Assembly (NCBI GenBank): GCA_018389105.1
Contig: JACATO010000596.1
Span: 496,001-560,000, forward strand
Direction: 5' to 3'
Origin: Nautilus pompilius
Taxonomy: Eukaryota; Mollusca; Cephalopoda; Nautilida; Nautilidae
Length of the DNA: 64,000 bases
Within the stretch, counting starts at the first letter, position 1. Every line of letters begins with the position of its first letter. This document shows positions 47,903-62,745 of the stretch, piece by piece. The position numbers and the translations under genes were made by a program. The notes below the pieces were generated by a model, which was given only the letters and a program-made list of their open reading frames with translations, was not told the origin of the DNA and made no database searches.

Positions 47903-50900
47903 TCAAGCGAGGCTCGCAGAAAGCCATCTGCGAAAAACTAAAAAAATGTGCCAAAAAAAAAGGGGGGGACTTCTTTTATTTCCCCTTGTAATTATTCTTG
48001 GACATTTAAATTAAGAATGACGTGTCCTTCACAAGACAAGTTATGTTAAGCGTTTCCCATAATGTTCCCTCTCAGTGGCTGTCGTGGATTGAATTCACTT
48101 CTGGTGGAATATCCCCTACCGCTCCATGGAGAGATTGCCCCGTGCGAGTCACACGCAAGATTAACGTTGTGGACAAGTCAGCCGTGTAATGTATTAATTG
48201 GAGAGTTTATTGTCTTTTTTTTCTCCTATTTATCAGCGTTTGGGGAATTACTCGCACTCTAGACGGAAGCCAGACCCATTCTGCTAAATTATTGGAATAT
48301 TTAACGAGTTCCCTTACCTTCGCCCCTGTGCCGTCGGCTACCAAGCCCTGACACTAATCTAAACTGGGGGGGGGGGGGAATTGTTTTTTTCTTCACAAAC
48401 ACATTTTTAATAAAGTTAATAAATACAATTAGCCGGTACCGCGGTGGTGCGTCCGTTGTTTATTGGCCCGAAGGAAGTGCCTCATTCCTCCGTTAGAAAA
48501 CATTTCACTATAATTTATAATTTTCTTTTTAAAATAAAAAAGTGGGGGGGAGGAATTTTATGCTTACGTTCGGATCTTTCATGCAACATATGTCTATAGC
48601 ACTCAAACGCCTCCTTCTCCCCTAAGTATCAGCCCCTGGCACGAGACGCCAGGCGATACCGACCCCTTTTGGCGGAAGTTTTCCAATCACGCCCACTTAC
48701 GAAGCAGGAAGTAGCGCAGCCCCTTGTCAGAGACCAGCAGTATTCGACGTGCAGAGTGGTGCACGCAGCGAACCGGGTCGGTGCATCGCGCGCGCGCACC
48801 TAGAAAACAAAGCGTCCGGGGTTCCGTGCCTAGTGAATCGCTCAACACCACCCCGCCGAGGAGGGGGCGGGTTGTGTGTCAGCCCCTCGAAAACACTGGT
48901 CTCCCCTATTCTGCCCACTTCTAGTGGCACCGCGAGAAATCTGAAACCCGTCGTAACCAAAGACACCGTCAGCAAACGGTGCACACATTGACTGTCCCCT
49001 TGAGATTTCTCGATATTCCGTCGCCGGCGAGTAGTTCAGTACACCTTTTTTATATCCCTAATGGTGAGTGGGAAAAAAGCCCTCAACGACAGTTACCGAG
49101 CGGCGGCGGCGGCGGCGGCGAAGTGAAAAGTAACAATTTCTTATCAGCAGGAATTAGTTTCGCGTCCGCGGTGCTCCGAACTTTATTGCAACAGACAGAA
49201 TTTTCCGCTTTTGTTATCTCCCTTTATTGAAATCCGGATCAGAGTGAGCACCTGCCATTCGACGGCGATATTTCGAATGCTAGCAGTCAGATTAACCTTA
49301 CGAATGCTTACACGATAAATTTCAGATCTCTCCACTTCCTCCTCCCTCCACCATTTTCTATAAAACCTGTCTTCAAATGCCGCCTTAAAGTCCCTTAGTT
49401 TTGTTTAAGAGGTACGGGTGTGTATCCCACGTTTAAGTTTCCTCGTAAGGTCGTCCAAAGTGTAAGGATCCCTCTAAAAGGAAGAACGTCCAATAGGGGC
49501 CACGTCAGGTGATCGGGGAGCCTACACGATGGCGCAACAGCGTCAAATCCTCCATCCGTCTGGGAAAGCCTCACTGGGGTAAGCGGGAACTTAGCGGAAT
49601 GGACTGCAGCCTCATCCTTTTGGGAGATCGTCGTATCCAGATCGAGAGATGGAATCGAGAAACGTTTCTAGCGTTTTTACGATATTTTTCTCGGGATGGA
49701 AGGGGCGCGCTAGACATTAACTTCATGGGAACGGCGAAAGTTCGGTGGCTCGCTCTCTCTCTCTGCGGGGAAGTGGTACTTCTGTAGCTGTATGGACTTC
49801 GCTGAACAGAATTACGGGCGAAGTGGGCCACACGTCGAACGGCTGTGGTACTGCGTTCGCTTTATGTTACGGGGATTGTAACAGCAACTCCTGCGCCAAT
49901 AAAAAGGAGCCGACAGTTAATTGTAAATGACGCAATCGTGTCATATCGAGGGGAAGAAACAATGGAAGGGGAAGGCGTCGTTTTACTTTTAATCGAAAAA
50001 TAGCAAGTTTTTTTTTGGTTGTTGTTGTTGTTGTTGTTGTTGGTTGCGGATCGCGTCAGGAAATCGTCGTCGATGACTCGGTCAGCTGCCATCATCGCCA
50101 CCACTGCATCGCGCTGACACATTAAAGCGATTTAAACAGCTGTTGGTAACTGGCCGGCATCAATCATTGGTGCCAGATGTAATTAAACTTTTATTAAAGA
50201 AATTCTAGTTAGAAAACCAATTAGAAATTCCTTTTTTTGCCCCCTTTTTTAAAAGTTGTTGCTACTTTTGCACCCGAACTCTGATTTTCTATATCATTTC
50301 TGATCATTTATCTTCATCTTGGTTTGTCAATAAAAACACGAGAAAGTCATAGTTTTAAGATCTCATCACAAACTGAATATATATATATAGTTTAGTTAAC
50401 TAAACGGCGCATTTTATTTAGTTAAGTTAGTACAGAGAAAAGTCAGGTTAACCTGATTTATACAAAAACGTTTAAAACTTGGAAATGTCTCTGGGTGCGG
50501 TCCGGGAACTTGCTGACACCTTTGCCGATGAGAGCACCTCTCCCTTTTATGAGCTGTTTACCCCTCCTCTCCCCCCCCAGACTTACCTTTCGTTGAAATT
50601 CTGTAAAAGGAGACTTTAATAAGCTCAAATAAAAACTCGGTAAATTTTTTTTTCCTAAACGAAAATTTTCCCGCTTGGCGTCTTCTTAAGCGGAGAGCTA
50701 ACCGGGTGGTGTTTGTCGCGAGTAGATGGGTCAGTTCACGACCACCTCAAACTTCTCGTACAATTTAAAATAAAAACTAAAAGAAAAACAACCCAACAAA
50801 CTAGAAACGGTCTAGCAAAGAAGTTTTACTGTGAGAGCGGCAGAGAAAGCTCCCCCTAAACGTAATTAGTTCTCTTACTACTAATAAGGTGATGGGAAAT

Positions 50901-53900
50901 TCCGAAACGAATTTTTTTTGTTAACCATCTTTTTGGTCTCTCTCGCGAGATAACGGTTGCGATTTTGTGGGTAAGGCGACTTTTAAACTAACGATACCCG
51001 GCCCGGAAAGTTTGCAGTTTGGTAGAATCACGGTACCCAGGGAAATCTCAGTTATAGGCTATCGTGGCATCGCAAATGCTTTACCTACATGTTCAACGGT
51101 AATAAGGAATTTCAAAGAACAGGACCGGACTTGACTTCCCGGAAGTCTACTGCTTCAGTTTAGAATATCCAGTCGTGTATTTTATTTTTTTTTCCAGATT
51201 AAAGGAAGAAGAACCAGTTTAGATAACAGACGTTTAAGGGAGCATCTTATTGGGACTTGAAAATACCAAAGCCTTTTAGCTCTTCGAACGAAGATAAACT
51301 ACTTGAATATTCTGGCCGTGATAGAACGAAGAACCGTGACAAGACCGGGTGGGAGGGGTCTTTTAGTGTGTTTGTGTGTTTGGGAGGGGTTCGACGTGTA
51401 AAACGATCTAGCAGCAAATTTTGCGTAGTTGAGGTGTTGATCAGTTCAAGAGCCGGGCAGTACAGAAGCTTCTGAAACCTGGCGGCCTTGTATAAGCTGT
51501 GATGGGCTGTAAGCACCGTACTATATTATACTATGCTATAGCTTAATAAATCAAAGATTAAGAGTTGATTCAAAGATGTCAGAGCCCCGCCATTGATATG
51601 ATAAATGGAGGTACTTCTAGTTTGTGTTCTACTCGTCAGCCCGCCCTTTCTTTCTCTCCCACTCTTTCCTTTTTTTTTTAAGTGTTGGGGCACACTTATC
51701 TCTGGCGGCATCGTTGCGAGGCCAGATAGAAATGTAGTGATTAAGCAGAACGAGAAATGAATGATGGTATCGCGCGATCTCGTTCGGTGGTTAGCGGCGG
51801 CCATTAACGAGACGTAGCAATTAGAACGGGTCTCATTGGCCACGCTGACAGCGCCTGACAAACTCAATATGGCTGCGCATTAGCCACGCGATCGAGGCTG
51901 CATGGCGGTCAGCGTGTCACCTGTTACCAGCGGTTTATAACGAACTGGGTTTGGCACTGAGAGCGGGACCTGTCTCACACGCTGGAAGGGAGACGAAGAG
52001 AATCTCGGTGCCACAAAGACTATTCAGAAATAGCAGATAAGAACTAGAGATTGATGTTAATCAGCGGAATACTTTCTACTCTCTCTTTTTTAACGGTTTA
52101 ATGTCTCGCTATCTTGGTTTGTTTATTTGTTCAAATTAAACTTGCGAGAGGAAAAAACCACTGGATACGTTACACGCACCTAGGCAGAACACTAGCGACT
52201 CCTGGCGGCAACGTGGCCTAACAGGCTGGAAACAATACGATCTGAACGTCGTAATTCCACCGTCCACACAACAACGGAGAAAAAGTCAAAATGGCGAATT
52301 TATGCACTCGGTTGAAAAAAAATATATGTTAAAGCCTCAGACCACCAGACAAGTAAACTTGATATCACGACTGCGCGAAGTTCCAGCGAATTAGGGGAGG
52401 GAGGAGGTGGGAAAGCTTCAGCATAACTTGAAGAGAGAAATTACCCGCTTTCTTTCTAGGTGCTCGCCTGAGCAAAGCCGTCGGAGAGCGAATGTTGTCA
52501 TGTCGGCTGATGGTTCTCTAGTTACGTTCGCCGTGGCGTCGGCCAAACACGTCAACAACTGGCAGACGGCGGCGAGATGATGAAACACGAAAAGATATTC
52601 GGGAAATAAACGAAAAAAAAAAATGTTAAGTTTAAGAAGAAAAGAAATGATAACGGGCACACAAAGATTTCGGACTTCAGCCGGGATTGAACACGAGAAA
52701 CTCCATCTGTCTGTGCGAAACCTTTAAATGCTACAAATTCACATTTGTCGTTCCGTTACCATGGATACTAAGCCTTAATTATCCAGCCTATAACCCACTT
52801 ATAAATGCTGTCACACACACACGAATCTGGGCAAACAACAAACTGCTCCGAAAATCCATATCGAACTTTATCAAAACGTCATTGGAGTTTCGAGCCTAAT
52901 CAGTCGGGCTGATTGATCTCTGCTCCCCGAAGTTAATCTCCTACGGTACCTACCGCTAACTTCTAATTAGACGTATTGCGGATGGAATATAATAGACGTC
53001 ATACGCTTCGCCCATCCAGACGTTTAATTAGGACCTAATGGTGGTGCAACAACTTCCCCCTGTAACAACTAGCGCAGGTCTGCCTCCCTGGCATTCACAG
53101 AGGGGGAGAGATTGCAGCAGTGCTCTTTTTTGGGTTTGGTTCTTTAAAGAATATAAAAACTAAGGATGAAACACGAATATTTGAAGGGTGGGGGGAGACA
53201 GATAAGAAGAAGAAAACCTTTAGTTTACCTATAGAGGTTATTAAATCTTTTTCCGTTGTCGACAGCAGCTTCATTGGTTCCTCTCCAGCTCTCTTCATTT
53301 TTCCGAATTTACTGTCTGTCCTTTCCACAATGATTATTCAATTTTCATTTGATGGAGTATTCTTTAATACTAATTTAAGCCTTCTTCTCATTGCAACAGC
53401 AACAAAAACCGATTCGACAATCTATTAATATTTATTATAATTTTGTTAATAGTAAAAGTTCTAATTCCTGAGTTGGACGAGAGAAGATGATATAATTTGA
53501 TGTCCTTCGTTCCTGTGCAGGCCCAAAAGGTCTTGTGACGTCACACGGTTTAGCATATTTAGGCCACTAACTCACTGTCAGATGACACGCAGTATTACGC
53601 CCACCTCTGGTACTCAGATCGGAACTCGAGCCGTACAGGCGACGGGGATTTAAAAAAAAAATTAATTTTTTTTTTCTTTCTTCCATATTAAACCAGTCGA
53701 TACTTTTATCCTCACCAGAGGGCGCAGCGCAGATGGAAAGAAAATTTTTTGCTTAACAAAATGAAAGTAAAAGAAAAACAATAACAGTGCGACCAGAAAA
53801 TACTGGGGACTGCGTTTAGCGGTTAAAGTCTAAACCCTACCGCGGATAGGATGGTTCTGGAGCGGCGTTATCGAGGTTCTCGGGCAGAAACCAACATATA

Positions 53901-56517
53901 AACACTGTTGATCCTCCATTAAAGGATCATGGCCCTCTGTCCGGCGATCCCAAGTCAGTGTCGTCGTCGTCGTCATCTTGGTCATCGTGTAGTTCAGCAC
54001 CTAAATCACCGTTTCCCAGAACTTTGATTTTCCTTTCCGTGGTTCTACAATAATCAAACTATGGATTCCCAATCGGGTTAGCAGCACTTGACCTGACATT
54101 CGCAATGAAAATAATCCATACATAAAGACGTTTGGTGTACGTAAATATACTCGCCCAAGAGACTCGGATAAACTATTCTACTCACGTGATATCCACGTGA
54201 CCCAAAGCCATAAAAACAGGCACGGGCCAGTAAAAACCTCAATCTGCTGACAGCTGCGCCACGAGCAGGGTATAGCTGATAGAAAGAGGAGTTGTCATAG
54301 TTAGGTAGTAGAGTCCGGCGGAAAATCTGCAAGGCGCTGGACATCTTGCGGGACGATTCTTAACAGGGTGACAAAGCCAACAGAAAAGGTTTCGAAGGGA
54401 TCGTGCAAAACTGAAACTGGCTGCAGCTGTGACCGGAAATGGGCAGGTGTTCACAAGAACTGACCGGGGTCTCACCGTCCTCAGACGGCACGGCGATATT
54501 CAGCTTATGCAATTTCATCGAACCACTTAAAAGCCATGACAAAAGATGATGTGCTTTTCTTATGACGTGGCGAGCAGTTGGACCATTATTAGTCTGCGAA
54601 GGAACAGTAACTTGTCCCATACATCAACATTCTCCGAGATAAGGGCCAAAGTTTGGACATGGACACTACTGTTATGGAACATAGTGCTCCCACCTCTCAC
54701 CGCTCGTGCAAATACAAAGATGGAATGAAAGTTAGGACATCACAACTCTGCCATAGTCTGGCCAGTCGCAGACACGAACCCGAACGAGCGCGTAGCGGTT
54801 ACTCTCGACCCCCCCTGCAAGTGTTCTCAAACACCTACTCCCTGCGATTTCCTCTTCCAGAGTAGGACTGATGATCCCGACTGCCCAGTGTTTCAGCGCC
54901 TTTCTGCCTCCCATAAGCCGGAATGGCTCCTCACGAAGCATTAAGCCCACCGATATTTCTCACGTGCTGTGCCGTTTCCAGAATAGATGTATTCTCTGCT
55001 TCTTCATTCACCTTTCTCAGACCCCCGTACATCATCAGGGAGAGATTTCGACAAAACGTAATATTTCTAATAAACATGCATTTGTTTTTTGCTACGCTAA
55101 TTATTTAAGGTCTTTTTTTTTTAGTTTTTCTAAGAAATAATTAGCACTCAAAGATTTCCCCAATAACAAGTTTAAAAAGATTCCTCAAGTTCCTCTCTTT
55201 TAGATGTATTTCGACCCTCCTCCATCCATCAAATAATATGGGCATCCAGAAGCAACGGCAAAAAAAAGAGAGAAGAAAATGAAAATGGTCGATATAATCT
55301 TTCACGATCGCCGCGTCCTCTGTCGGCCGAACGAGAAGCACGTGACACGCTTTAATGTAAAGCGTGCAGACGGCGAGCCGGGGCCTAGGTCGTGCGGGGT
55401 CACGTCTTCCTGTTAAAAACAGGGCGGCAGGTGTAGGGCCGGACGGAAATTCTGCACGACGACCTATGACTTTAAATTAAGTGGGCTAACCAGAGTCAGC
55501 GCGCGGGTTCAGGAAAACGGTGTCTGCTGTATCGTTATTTCTCTTAAATAGCTGCGCCCACCGACAATACCAGCTGATAGCGTCTGTTTGTGGTCGGGGG
55601 GGGGGGGGGTTCGTTCCGGTTAGGACCGGGCTCCCTCCCTAATCTCCATCGCAGACGTAGGTCGTAGATGAAGCAACTTTTAATTTTAAATATCCACTTT
55701 TGACGGCGAAATTCGTCTGTGTCTCGCCAAACGTTTGAGAGAGATAATTAATTGTATTAAAGTGTAAATACATTAGGGTTTTTCAAAAGGTAAGTTATTT
55801 CTGAAATAAATGTATACTCCAAATGTCTAAACAATATGTAAATGCACAAATGTAGGTAATTAAATTTATGATAAAATGTCTTCTGTAAAGTATACTGGAA
55901 CTATACATAGACCGTAAATATGTCACAGTATAATACATATAACGACGATATGAAATACACCTTCCCCAGAGGAATTTAAGTTTTAAAATCAAAATCTGAA
56001 TAATTAAGCTTTATTCAACAATGTAATACGCTGCTGCCTGCATCCTCTCCTCTCACAATATGGCAAACCTGATAATACATTTACAAATTTAATACTTCTC
56101 GTTGACTACCCTTCCTCCTCCCCCATCGTGGAAGACAAGCAGGGAAATCAAGATAGCCAGAGTTTTATTTAATCCTTATTGTGACACAGGGGAACAAATT
56201 ACGTCTCGGGTGAAAGCTCCTTGATTGGCGAAAGAAGAAAGCAAACGCCACCGTGCGGCGAGAACTGGAGACGGTGAGTGTTGGTGGCAGAGAAGTCTAT
56301 TTCATGGAACACTAAAGAGATAGTAATCGGGATGTGATAGAATACCTTACTGGGGGTCAGACATCCTCTTCAGGAGAGATATTCGAGTTTAAGTGAGAGG
56401 GGAGGGGTAAACTAACCTATCAAACGAGAAAAAGAGGGTTATGCCGGAACGAAGCGACGATTCTAGCGCCTAACACCAATCGGTTTGAAGTAGTAAAAGT
56501 TTAAAAAAAAAAGCGAC
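47903..56517. other. Non-coding flank; no gene found
   Basis: No recognisable coding sequence on either strand. Features: candidate poly(A) hexamers at 48409 and 48533, a CGG run at 49101-49119, a TTG run at 50019-50042, and a G-run at 55595-55608. The - strand frames at 54078-54620 were read and match no family I know. Confidence 0.5.
48409..48414 (+). terminator. Candidate poly(A) signal AATAAA for the Tbx1/10 transcript
   Basis: This is the first AATAAA hexamer I noticed downstream of the stop codon, about 1.9 kb away; another lies at 48533-48538, and an ATTAAA variant at 47462-47467 is closer. The intervening sequence has a (GT)n tract and a GA/CT foldback. Which signal is used, or whether a nearer non-canonical one is, cannot be told from sequence. 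Confidence 0.2.
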
Positions 56518-56805
56518 TGACTGATACAGAGCCAAGATTCGGTGTCGAGAGACCCCTTGGTAGGCCCAGATAATAGCTATGTACCAAGTATGACTGATAC
56601 AGAGCCAAGATTCGGTGTCGAGAGACCCCTTGGTATGCCCAGATAATAGCTATGTACCAAGTATGACTGATACAGAGCCAAGATTCGGTGTCGAGAGACC
56701 CCTTGGTAGGCCCAGATAATAGCTCTGTACCAAGTATGACTGATACAGAGCCAAGATTCGGGTGTCGAGAGACCCCAGGCCCAGATAATAGCTATGTACC
56801 AAGTA
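56518..56805. repeat. Tandem repeat, four 73-bp units
   Basis: Units begin TGACTGATACAGAGCCAAGA at 56518, 56591, 56664 and 56737. The first three are 73 bp and differ by one or two bases. The fourth is 69 bp, with one inserted G and a 5-base deletion. Since 73 is not a multiple of three, the chance reading through the array shifts frame each unit, so it is not protein-coding. Confidence 0.97.
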
Positions 56806-59800
56806 GCATGCACAATCTAACTAAACAATTCAGTAATCCACAAATAAAATGTTCCTTCTTTATCATGTTTTAAAACTGTTTGTGGAAAATTCTAAAGCCG
56901 TCTTAAACGCTTTTCCAAACTGGCATAATGTATTTTTCTTTCAACCAATGAAATACATCACCATCATCATTGCTTTAATAATATAGCCATCTGTTGTTAT
57001 TAAAATATGTTGGTTTTGTTGAGGACAACGGAAAATAAGCAGCAGCTGATATATTAGTAGTTGGTCGAGTTACTTTAGCACCTCGAAGGACCTCAGTCTA
57101 CCCTGTCTGGCTATCGTAAGTAGTATATCAGGTATGTTTGGAACAACACTTTGTGGAGATGGGCGGGAAGGAGTCAAATCTGGGCCACCATATTGGAAAA
57201 TAGAATTATTGGAGGTGCTCTCCTTCTGCCTACAACTATATTTTTGCCCCAGCTGCTTCTACATCTCAACGCGACCATCGTTTCCCCCCAAAACAAACAG
57301 TCAGTACACAATGCGACAAGAAGCAGAGTCTAGCGGCGGGCATCTTCCGGTCACACCGCGTCATGCGCGTGCAGGAAGCGTTCGCCGACGCAATTTCGTA
57401 ATATCGGAAGTTGGTTAATCTCGAAGGAAACCATCGGCTGATAGAGTTTGTCAAGGACGACATCTAATAACTCGTGATCCCTCTCAAAATACCAATGTAC
57501 ACTGCAATCGTAGGTTTTTACTATGGCAGTATACCTACACTGGCTGGACCTGTCTGGCAGCTGATCAAGATCGACCCCTTTGTAATTTTCCGAAAGCCTG
57601 TTTTTTTTTTCTTCTTCTCAAGAGAGTCTTGGATATCCAGGATCTGGTCAGTCAGCAGTACGTGTAACACAAAGTGAAGGCCAGGAATAACGTTGGCTCT
57701 GATGTTTCAGTGCATACCATAACTATATAAGAGGAAAGAAATATCGACACTGGCTGCAGCTAATCTCCCCAGTCAGCAGTTTATCTGTAAAACCGAAGAC
57801 GACAACAGCAACAACAAAAAGGAAATGGGTAATTCTATTTCGTGTCACGTTATAGTAATAAAAATACCTAACTTTGAAGTTTAAAAATTAAACAAAAACT
57901 ATTCGAGTGGACACCTAATCATTATAAATATACGACTGATGAGTTCTTTTTTATTTTGGTTTTTCCAAAACGAACACGCATTTTATAAAACAACTTACCA
58001 TCTTCCCTCACTGCAAACGGAAAAGGAAACTATTGTTCACACTTGCGCAAAGACGCCTTTGACAGCATTGACGGTGACAAACGTAAATTTATTTTTTATT
58101 AAAAATGTTATTATATTTAAAATATAAAACATTGCAAATACATAAGCTAAACTTATTTCTATCTGTTAATTTTTTATCAAATAGAGCTATTGCCTCTGGA
58201 CTGTAACATTTTTCACTTCAGACAAGATGCTTTTTAAAATAATGATGCATTTCAATGATGTATATATCATCCCTGTTCTCATGCACCACTTCACATGAAA
58301 CGATGACGTTGCAGTTTCGGTGCACAACACTCGTACTCTGTGGCTAGCCACTTCAGATCCCCGCAGTACCATACACTGTTGAGGTCAGCTGAGAGCATCT
58401 GTATCAGATCAATGGTTTCACTCTCGCATCATGACAAACTACGCCCCCGTCCAGGTTTTCCAGTCTCCAGCGAAACACAGAATTCTGACACTGCGCGATA
58501 TTAGATTGCAATTTATTTATATACAAACTTTGATAAATTGCAAATGAAGACTAATATCGACGTCTGCACCATTTTTAAATATTCATCGCAGCGAGCAGTT
58601 TATTTTTTAAATTTGAATTTATGGCAGCAGTTTTGGGCAGATATGGAAATGGATTGTCTAAGTTATTGTGGGTTTATATAAACACAGGAGCTGTCAGAGA
58701 GTAAAGTATACATCGTTAAGGGGCGGATCAGCGATAAAAATACGCTTGTTTACAGAAATCCTGTATCAGCAAATACGTTCGATAGCTTGTGTTTCTCGCA
58801 CTTATAAATGAGATCATTATCGCCCTCCCTGGTGTCTACACTCAGACAGTGTCTTCTGATAAAATCCCCTCTGCATTTCTTTCTGTAGGGACCCTGATAC
58901 CGCATCAAATGTCGCTTTCCTTATCTAAAATACCCAAACGTAATTGTTCATAAAATAGCAGCTTATCACTTAATTACTTTTTTCTGTTTTTTTTAAAAAA
59001 AAAAAAATATATATATATATATATATATTTATGTATTGCATTTCATTAGCATAACCACATTCCGACACGACTGCATAAAAACAACCAAACTTCAGGGCTT
59101 CCGGTGTGTTTCGTTATCTTTTCCAAGAGGAGTATTTGCATCTTCAGGTTTATTTTTGATGTGAGCATAAATTACAAATGGCCATTTGCGATATATTTAT
59201 ACCAGCGGAGTTGTCACAGAATGGAGGATTTATTACAGGGACCCTCCTTCTCCCCCCACTTTCTGATTTCTCTGAAACGCTAAAGAAGAAGAAGAAAGAA
59301 AGAAAGAAAGAGTTTTGGTTGAGGTTATTGGTGAATTATCGTTTGTTGGCATTCTTCAGGCTCAAAAAAATCTATTGGAGATATTTATTTTGTAATTAGT
59401 TACTCAAAGCTGCCTTCTTTTTCGCTTTAAAAAAAATTTAATTCTCGGTTAATTAGCATAAATATTTAAATATGTGGAATTATTTCGTTCCTTTTGCAAA
59501 GCCCAGTTGCGCCAGATGTGTATTTCTCATAAATCTCATTGCAGAAAAATAATAAAATGAAAATGTGAAGTCCACGATAAACGTTATTATTACGATCTTC
59601 GTCCTTTAATGTAAACGCCAGAGTTTGAACACACATACATATATATATAAAGAAAACAAGTCTTCGGCCAGTGTTAAGTTGTATGCTGACGGTTCGTGGT
59701 TTCAGAATCGAAGCATAATACTCTCTTTTGTTTGGGTTCCTGTAAAATATCTCAACACCAGGTGGCGCTAAGTGTGCTTTTCCGCCGAAATGAAGCGACA

Positions 59801-61281
59801 CGTGATATAAATTATTACGAGATCAGCGAGGTCAAAATAGTAATAAAAACGAAAAAAAGTTTTGAAATTTTATGAATGCAAAAAAAAAAAAAAAAAAGTA
59901 GTAAAGTTACACGGGATGAAATATTTTAAGTTGACAGTTTATAATTTTTAATTAAAAAAAAAAAAATTTAAAGGTTTACAGCAATACTGCATTCTGAGAT
60001 AAACATTCTGAAGTTCATCTACTTGGCTTTTTTTCCCCCAGAATATCTGCAGGTTCTATCCGCACCATGGTCTAAACACCCCACACCCTGTATAACATAA
60101 TGTATAAAAGAAGAGCAAAAACTGATTATGGATAACAATACAAGGCTTTACAATCAGCGATTCGTGTTAACGTCATATGAAAATATGACTAGAATACACG
60201 GGACCTGACAAATAAGTAGATCTAACAGATATCTTCAAGTGCTTGTGCGTTCGTCTGTTACTCTTTCACTGCCGAACCGTAGCAGCCAGGGGCACCCATA
60301 TTTTACGTTGGCCTAAAGTCACCCCTCCCCGTGCGGCGCCGGGGTTCGGTATTGGAAAAAACACGTCTTTGTACAGTGGAACTAAACACGCACAACACCG
60401 GAAAAACGTGAGTGAGAGAGAGAGAGATCGATACTCTGCGGTGAGGTCCGTTGCCTTATGCTCGAGACCAGGTGACACTCAGCAGGACCGAAGCTTTTTC
60501 TCGTCCGTGTTTGTTCTTATGACTTACAACTGTGGGTTTATCGTGGGAATAGAACGGCCTAATTGTGTGTCCCGGGAAGGGGTGGGGCGGTAGTGGTGTT
60601 TATTCACGTATGTCGAATCTATATAAATGTGTAGAGAACTGAGAAACAAAGAGAAGGAACAGTAACTTTTCCATGGCAGGAAATCAACAATTATCATTTT
60701 CAGGAGAAAACAACAGCGTCACGTGATAATTAAACATCTAGCGGTGCGCTGATCAAAATCATCATCTTCGAGGCAGAAGCAAATTTCGGACCGAGCAGAT
60801 CCTTTCTCCTGTATTATGATTCTGGCAAACAAAAGAGGTGACGCCACTTATTGGATAACCAATAACCTATTCCTCCATCCTCGCTTTATTTACAGTCACG
60901 GTGGGATAAAGCGACTGCTGAAATCTGAACTAATTACCCACAGAAACTGAAGCCACATAGTAGCCAGCGTCCATCAGATACGATGGTCACTAATTCAAAT
61001 CACATTTCAGATGGCCGAAACAGATTACCAGTGTCCATTTACCCCCATCTACCGAATTTATGCCCACTGTGCAGAACAACTCGTGGTCTGACAGCGCCCC
61101 CACGCGAAATGAATGGCGGAGGGAGGAGAGGCGGATAACCATCTAATCGCTTGCTATTTATTTATTGTTGTGGGAGATGGTAATGGTTCCCACTGGCCGG
61201 TCCTTTAGGGACCACAGATTTTTATTGTTTGCCGCAGAACCGAAGGTGGTAAGGGAGAAGAAAAGAGAAATACAAAAAGAA
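56806..61281. other. Non-coding; nothing recognised
   Basis: AT-rich sequence with A-runs (59880-59897) and (TA)n at 59008-59028. No gene, structural RNA or clear transposon seen. Confidence 0.5.
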
Positions 61282-61616
61282 GAAAATTGATTTAAAAAAA
61301 AAAAAAACAACTTTTAATAACGAAATAGGCGTGAGAAGTGAAAGTTTTACGGAAAATACCGGAAAACCACGAAGTGCTCCGATAAACCCAGCGAACCTAC
61401 GGAATAATTATCGTTACATATTTAAGAAGTAGACAAGCAGTTTTTCTTCTTTATCAGTGAATGACAGGCATTCCAAATAATCTTAATTCCTGCATGAAAA
61501 CCCAAAGTGAAAAAAGAAGAGAATTGATTTTAAAAAAACACAACCTTTAATAACGAAATAGGCGTAAGAAGTGAAAGTTTTACGGAAAATACCGGAAAAC
61601 CACGGAGTGCTCCGAT
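61282..61616. repeat. Direct duplication of about 100 bp, period about 234 bp
   Basis: About 61283-61383 and 61520-61616 share the run of GAAATAGGCGTRAGAAGTG, AAAGTTTTACGGAAAATACC and GGAAAACCACGRAGTGCTCC with only a few differences, plus an A-rich upstream part. The 130 bp between is unique. Confidence 0.9.
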
Positions 61617-61646
61617 TTGTCACTTTTTCGGACATATTTTTTCTTT

Positions 61647-61678
<32 letters not shown>

Positions 61679-62704
61679 AAACAAACTCTGCTACGCAAGC
61701 TTCGTGTCGAGTGTTTAGAGCTTATGCTAAACATTCAGATACCGAGTCACGTGGCTGTCGGACCGAAACGGACGGAAGGTTTGCGACCTAAAAGCGTAAA
61801 CCGGATAACAGTTGTTTTCTTCTTATTTCTGTTTTTAACCTTTGCTCATAAATATCACATACATTCGTAGAACTTGGTGTGTGTAAGAAAACAAACAACA
61901 AAAAAAAAACAGAAAAGATTCCGAGAAGCTAGAAGAAGATCGAGAGATTCCCATGCGATGAAGTTGTTTTTCCTGATTTTTACAGGATAAAGATTCCATC
62001 GTAATTAGCCCAGCTTCCGCATCATTACCGATTAACGTACAAACTCGTTAAGTAACACAAAACCTGTTGGCGATGTCCATAAATTATTCCCTCCTCTCCC
62101 CTTCCCTCCCCCCACAGACGTTTGGAAATTCTTCCAGATAAAACTCCAGCTTTTTGAAAGTGAAGTAAATTGGAGAAAATTCAACTAGGACGAGACACCG
62201 GCTTCATCTTGGGTGGCGGATTGAGTTAAATCACCGCTGGCATGGGAGATAACCGAGATACGCAATAAGACGTCGCCATTCCAGATAGAGGGAAGAATGG
62301 TGACGGGGGGCCGGCCGGAAGGAAAGAGTACTTGTTGGAAATGTGAAGGGCTTATTTAGCCAGACGTAGCTGGACTGATACCGAACGGAAACCGGAGACA
62401 GAAGAACCCGCGAAAGACGGCGAATCCAGGAAAATTAACATTTAAGGATTTCTCCCGTCTCACGATGTTTATTCAGCGAGTCTCGGATAATCTGAGGTTG
62501 AGATAAAACAACAAGACAATAATGAAGGGTCCCCGGTCAGACCAGCTTCCATGGTCAGGGACTGTGATGACGGCCTGCCCACCTTTGATCTTCCACATCT
62601 TTTAAAGCTCAGCTGGAACCCGACCCCGGTCCCCGCACCCAGCAAATAAAGACAGCAACAAAACTACTACCATCGACACTACCACTACCACCTCTACTGC
62701 CACC

Positions 62705-62745
<41 letters not shown>

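Noticed and set aside
47579..47954. Arg/Glu-rich frames on the - strand
   Set aside because: Translation of GA/CT low-complexity DNA, not protein-coding.
53808..53880. tRNA-like sequence with A-box-like TAGCGGTTAAAGTCT
   Set aside because: No convincing B box at the right distance and no foldable arms.
54078..54620. Three overlapping - strand frames, possible decayed gene
   Set aside because: No family recognised and no order of known motifs; left unannotated.
57134..57470. Possible mariner block on - strand (GGPDLTP)
   Set aside because: Only six or seven residues agree and the flanks do not match; likely chance.
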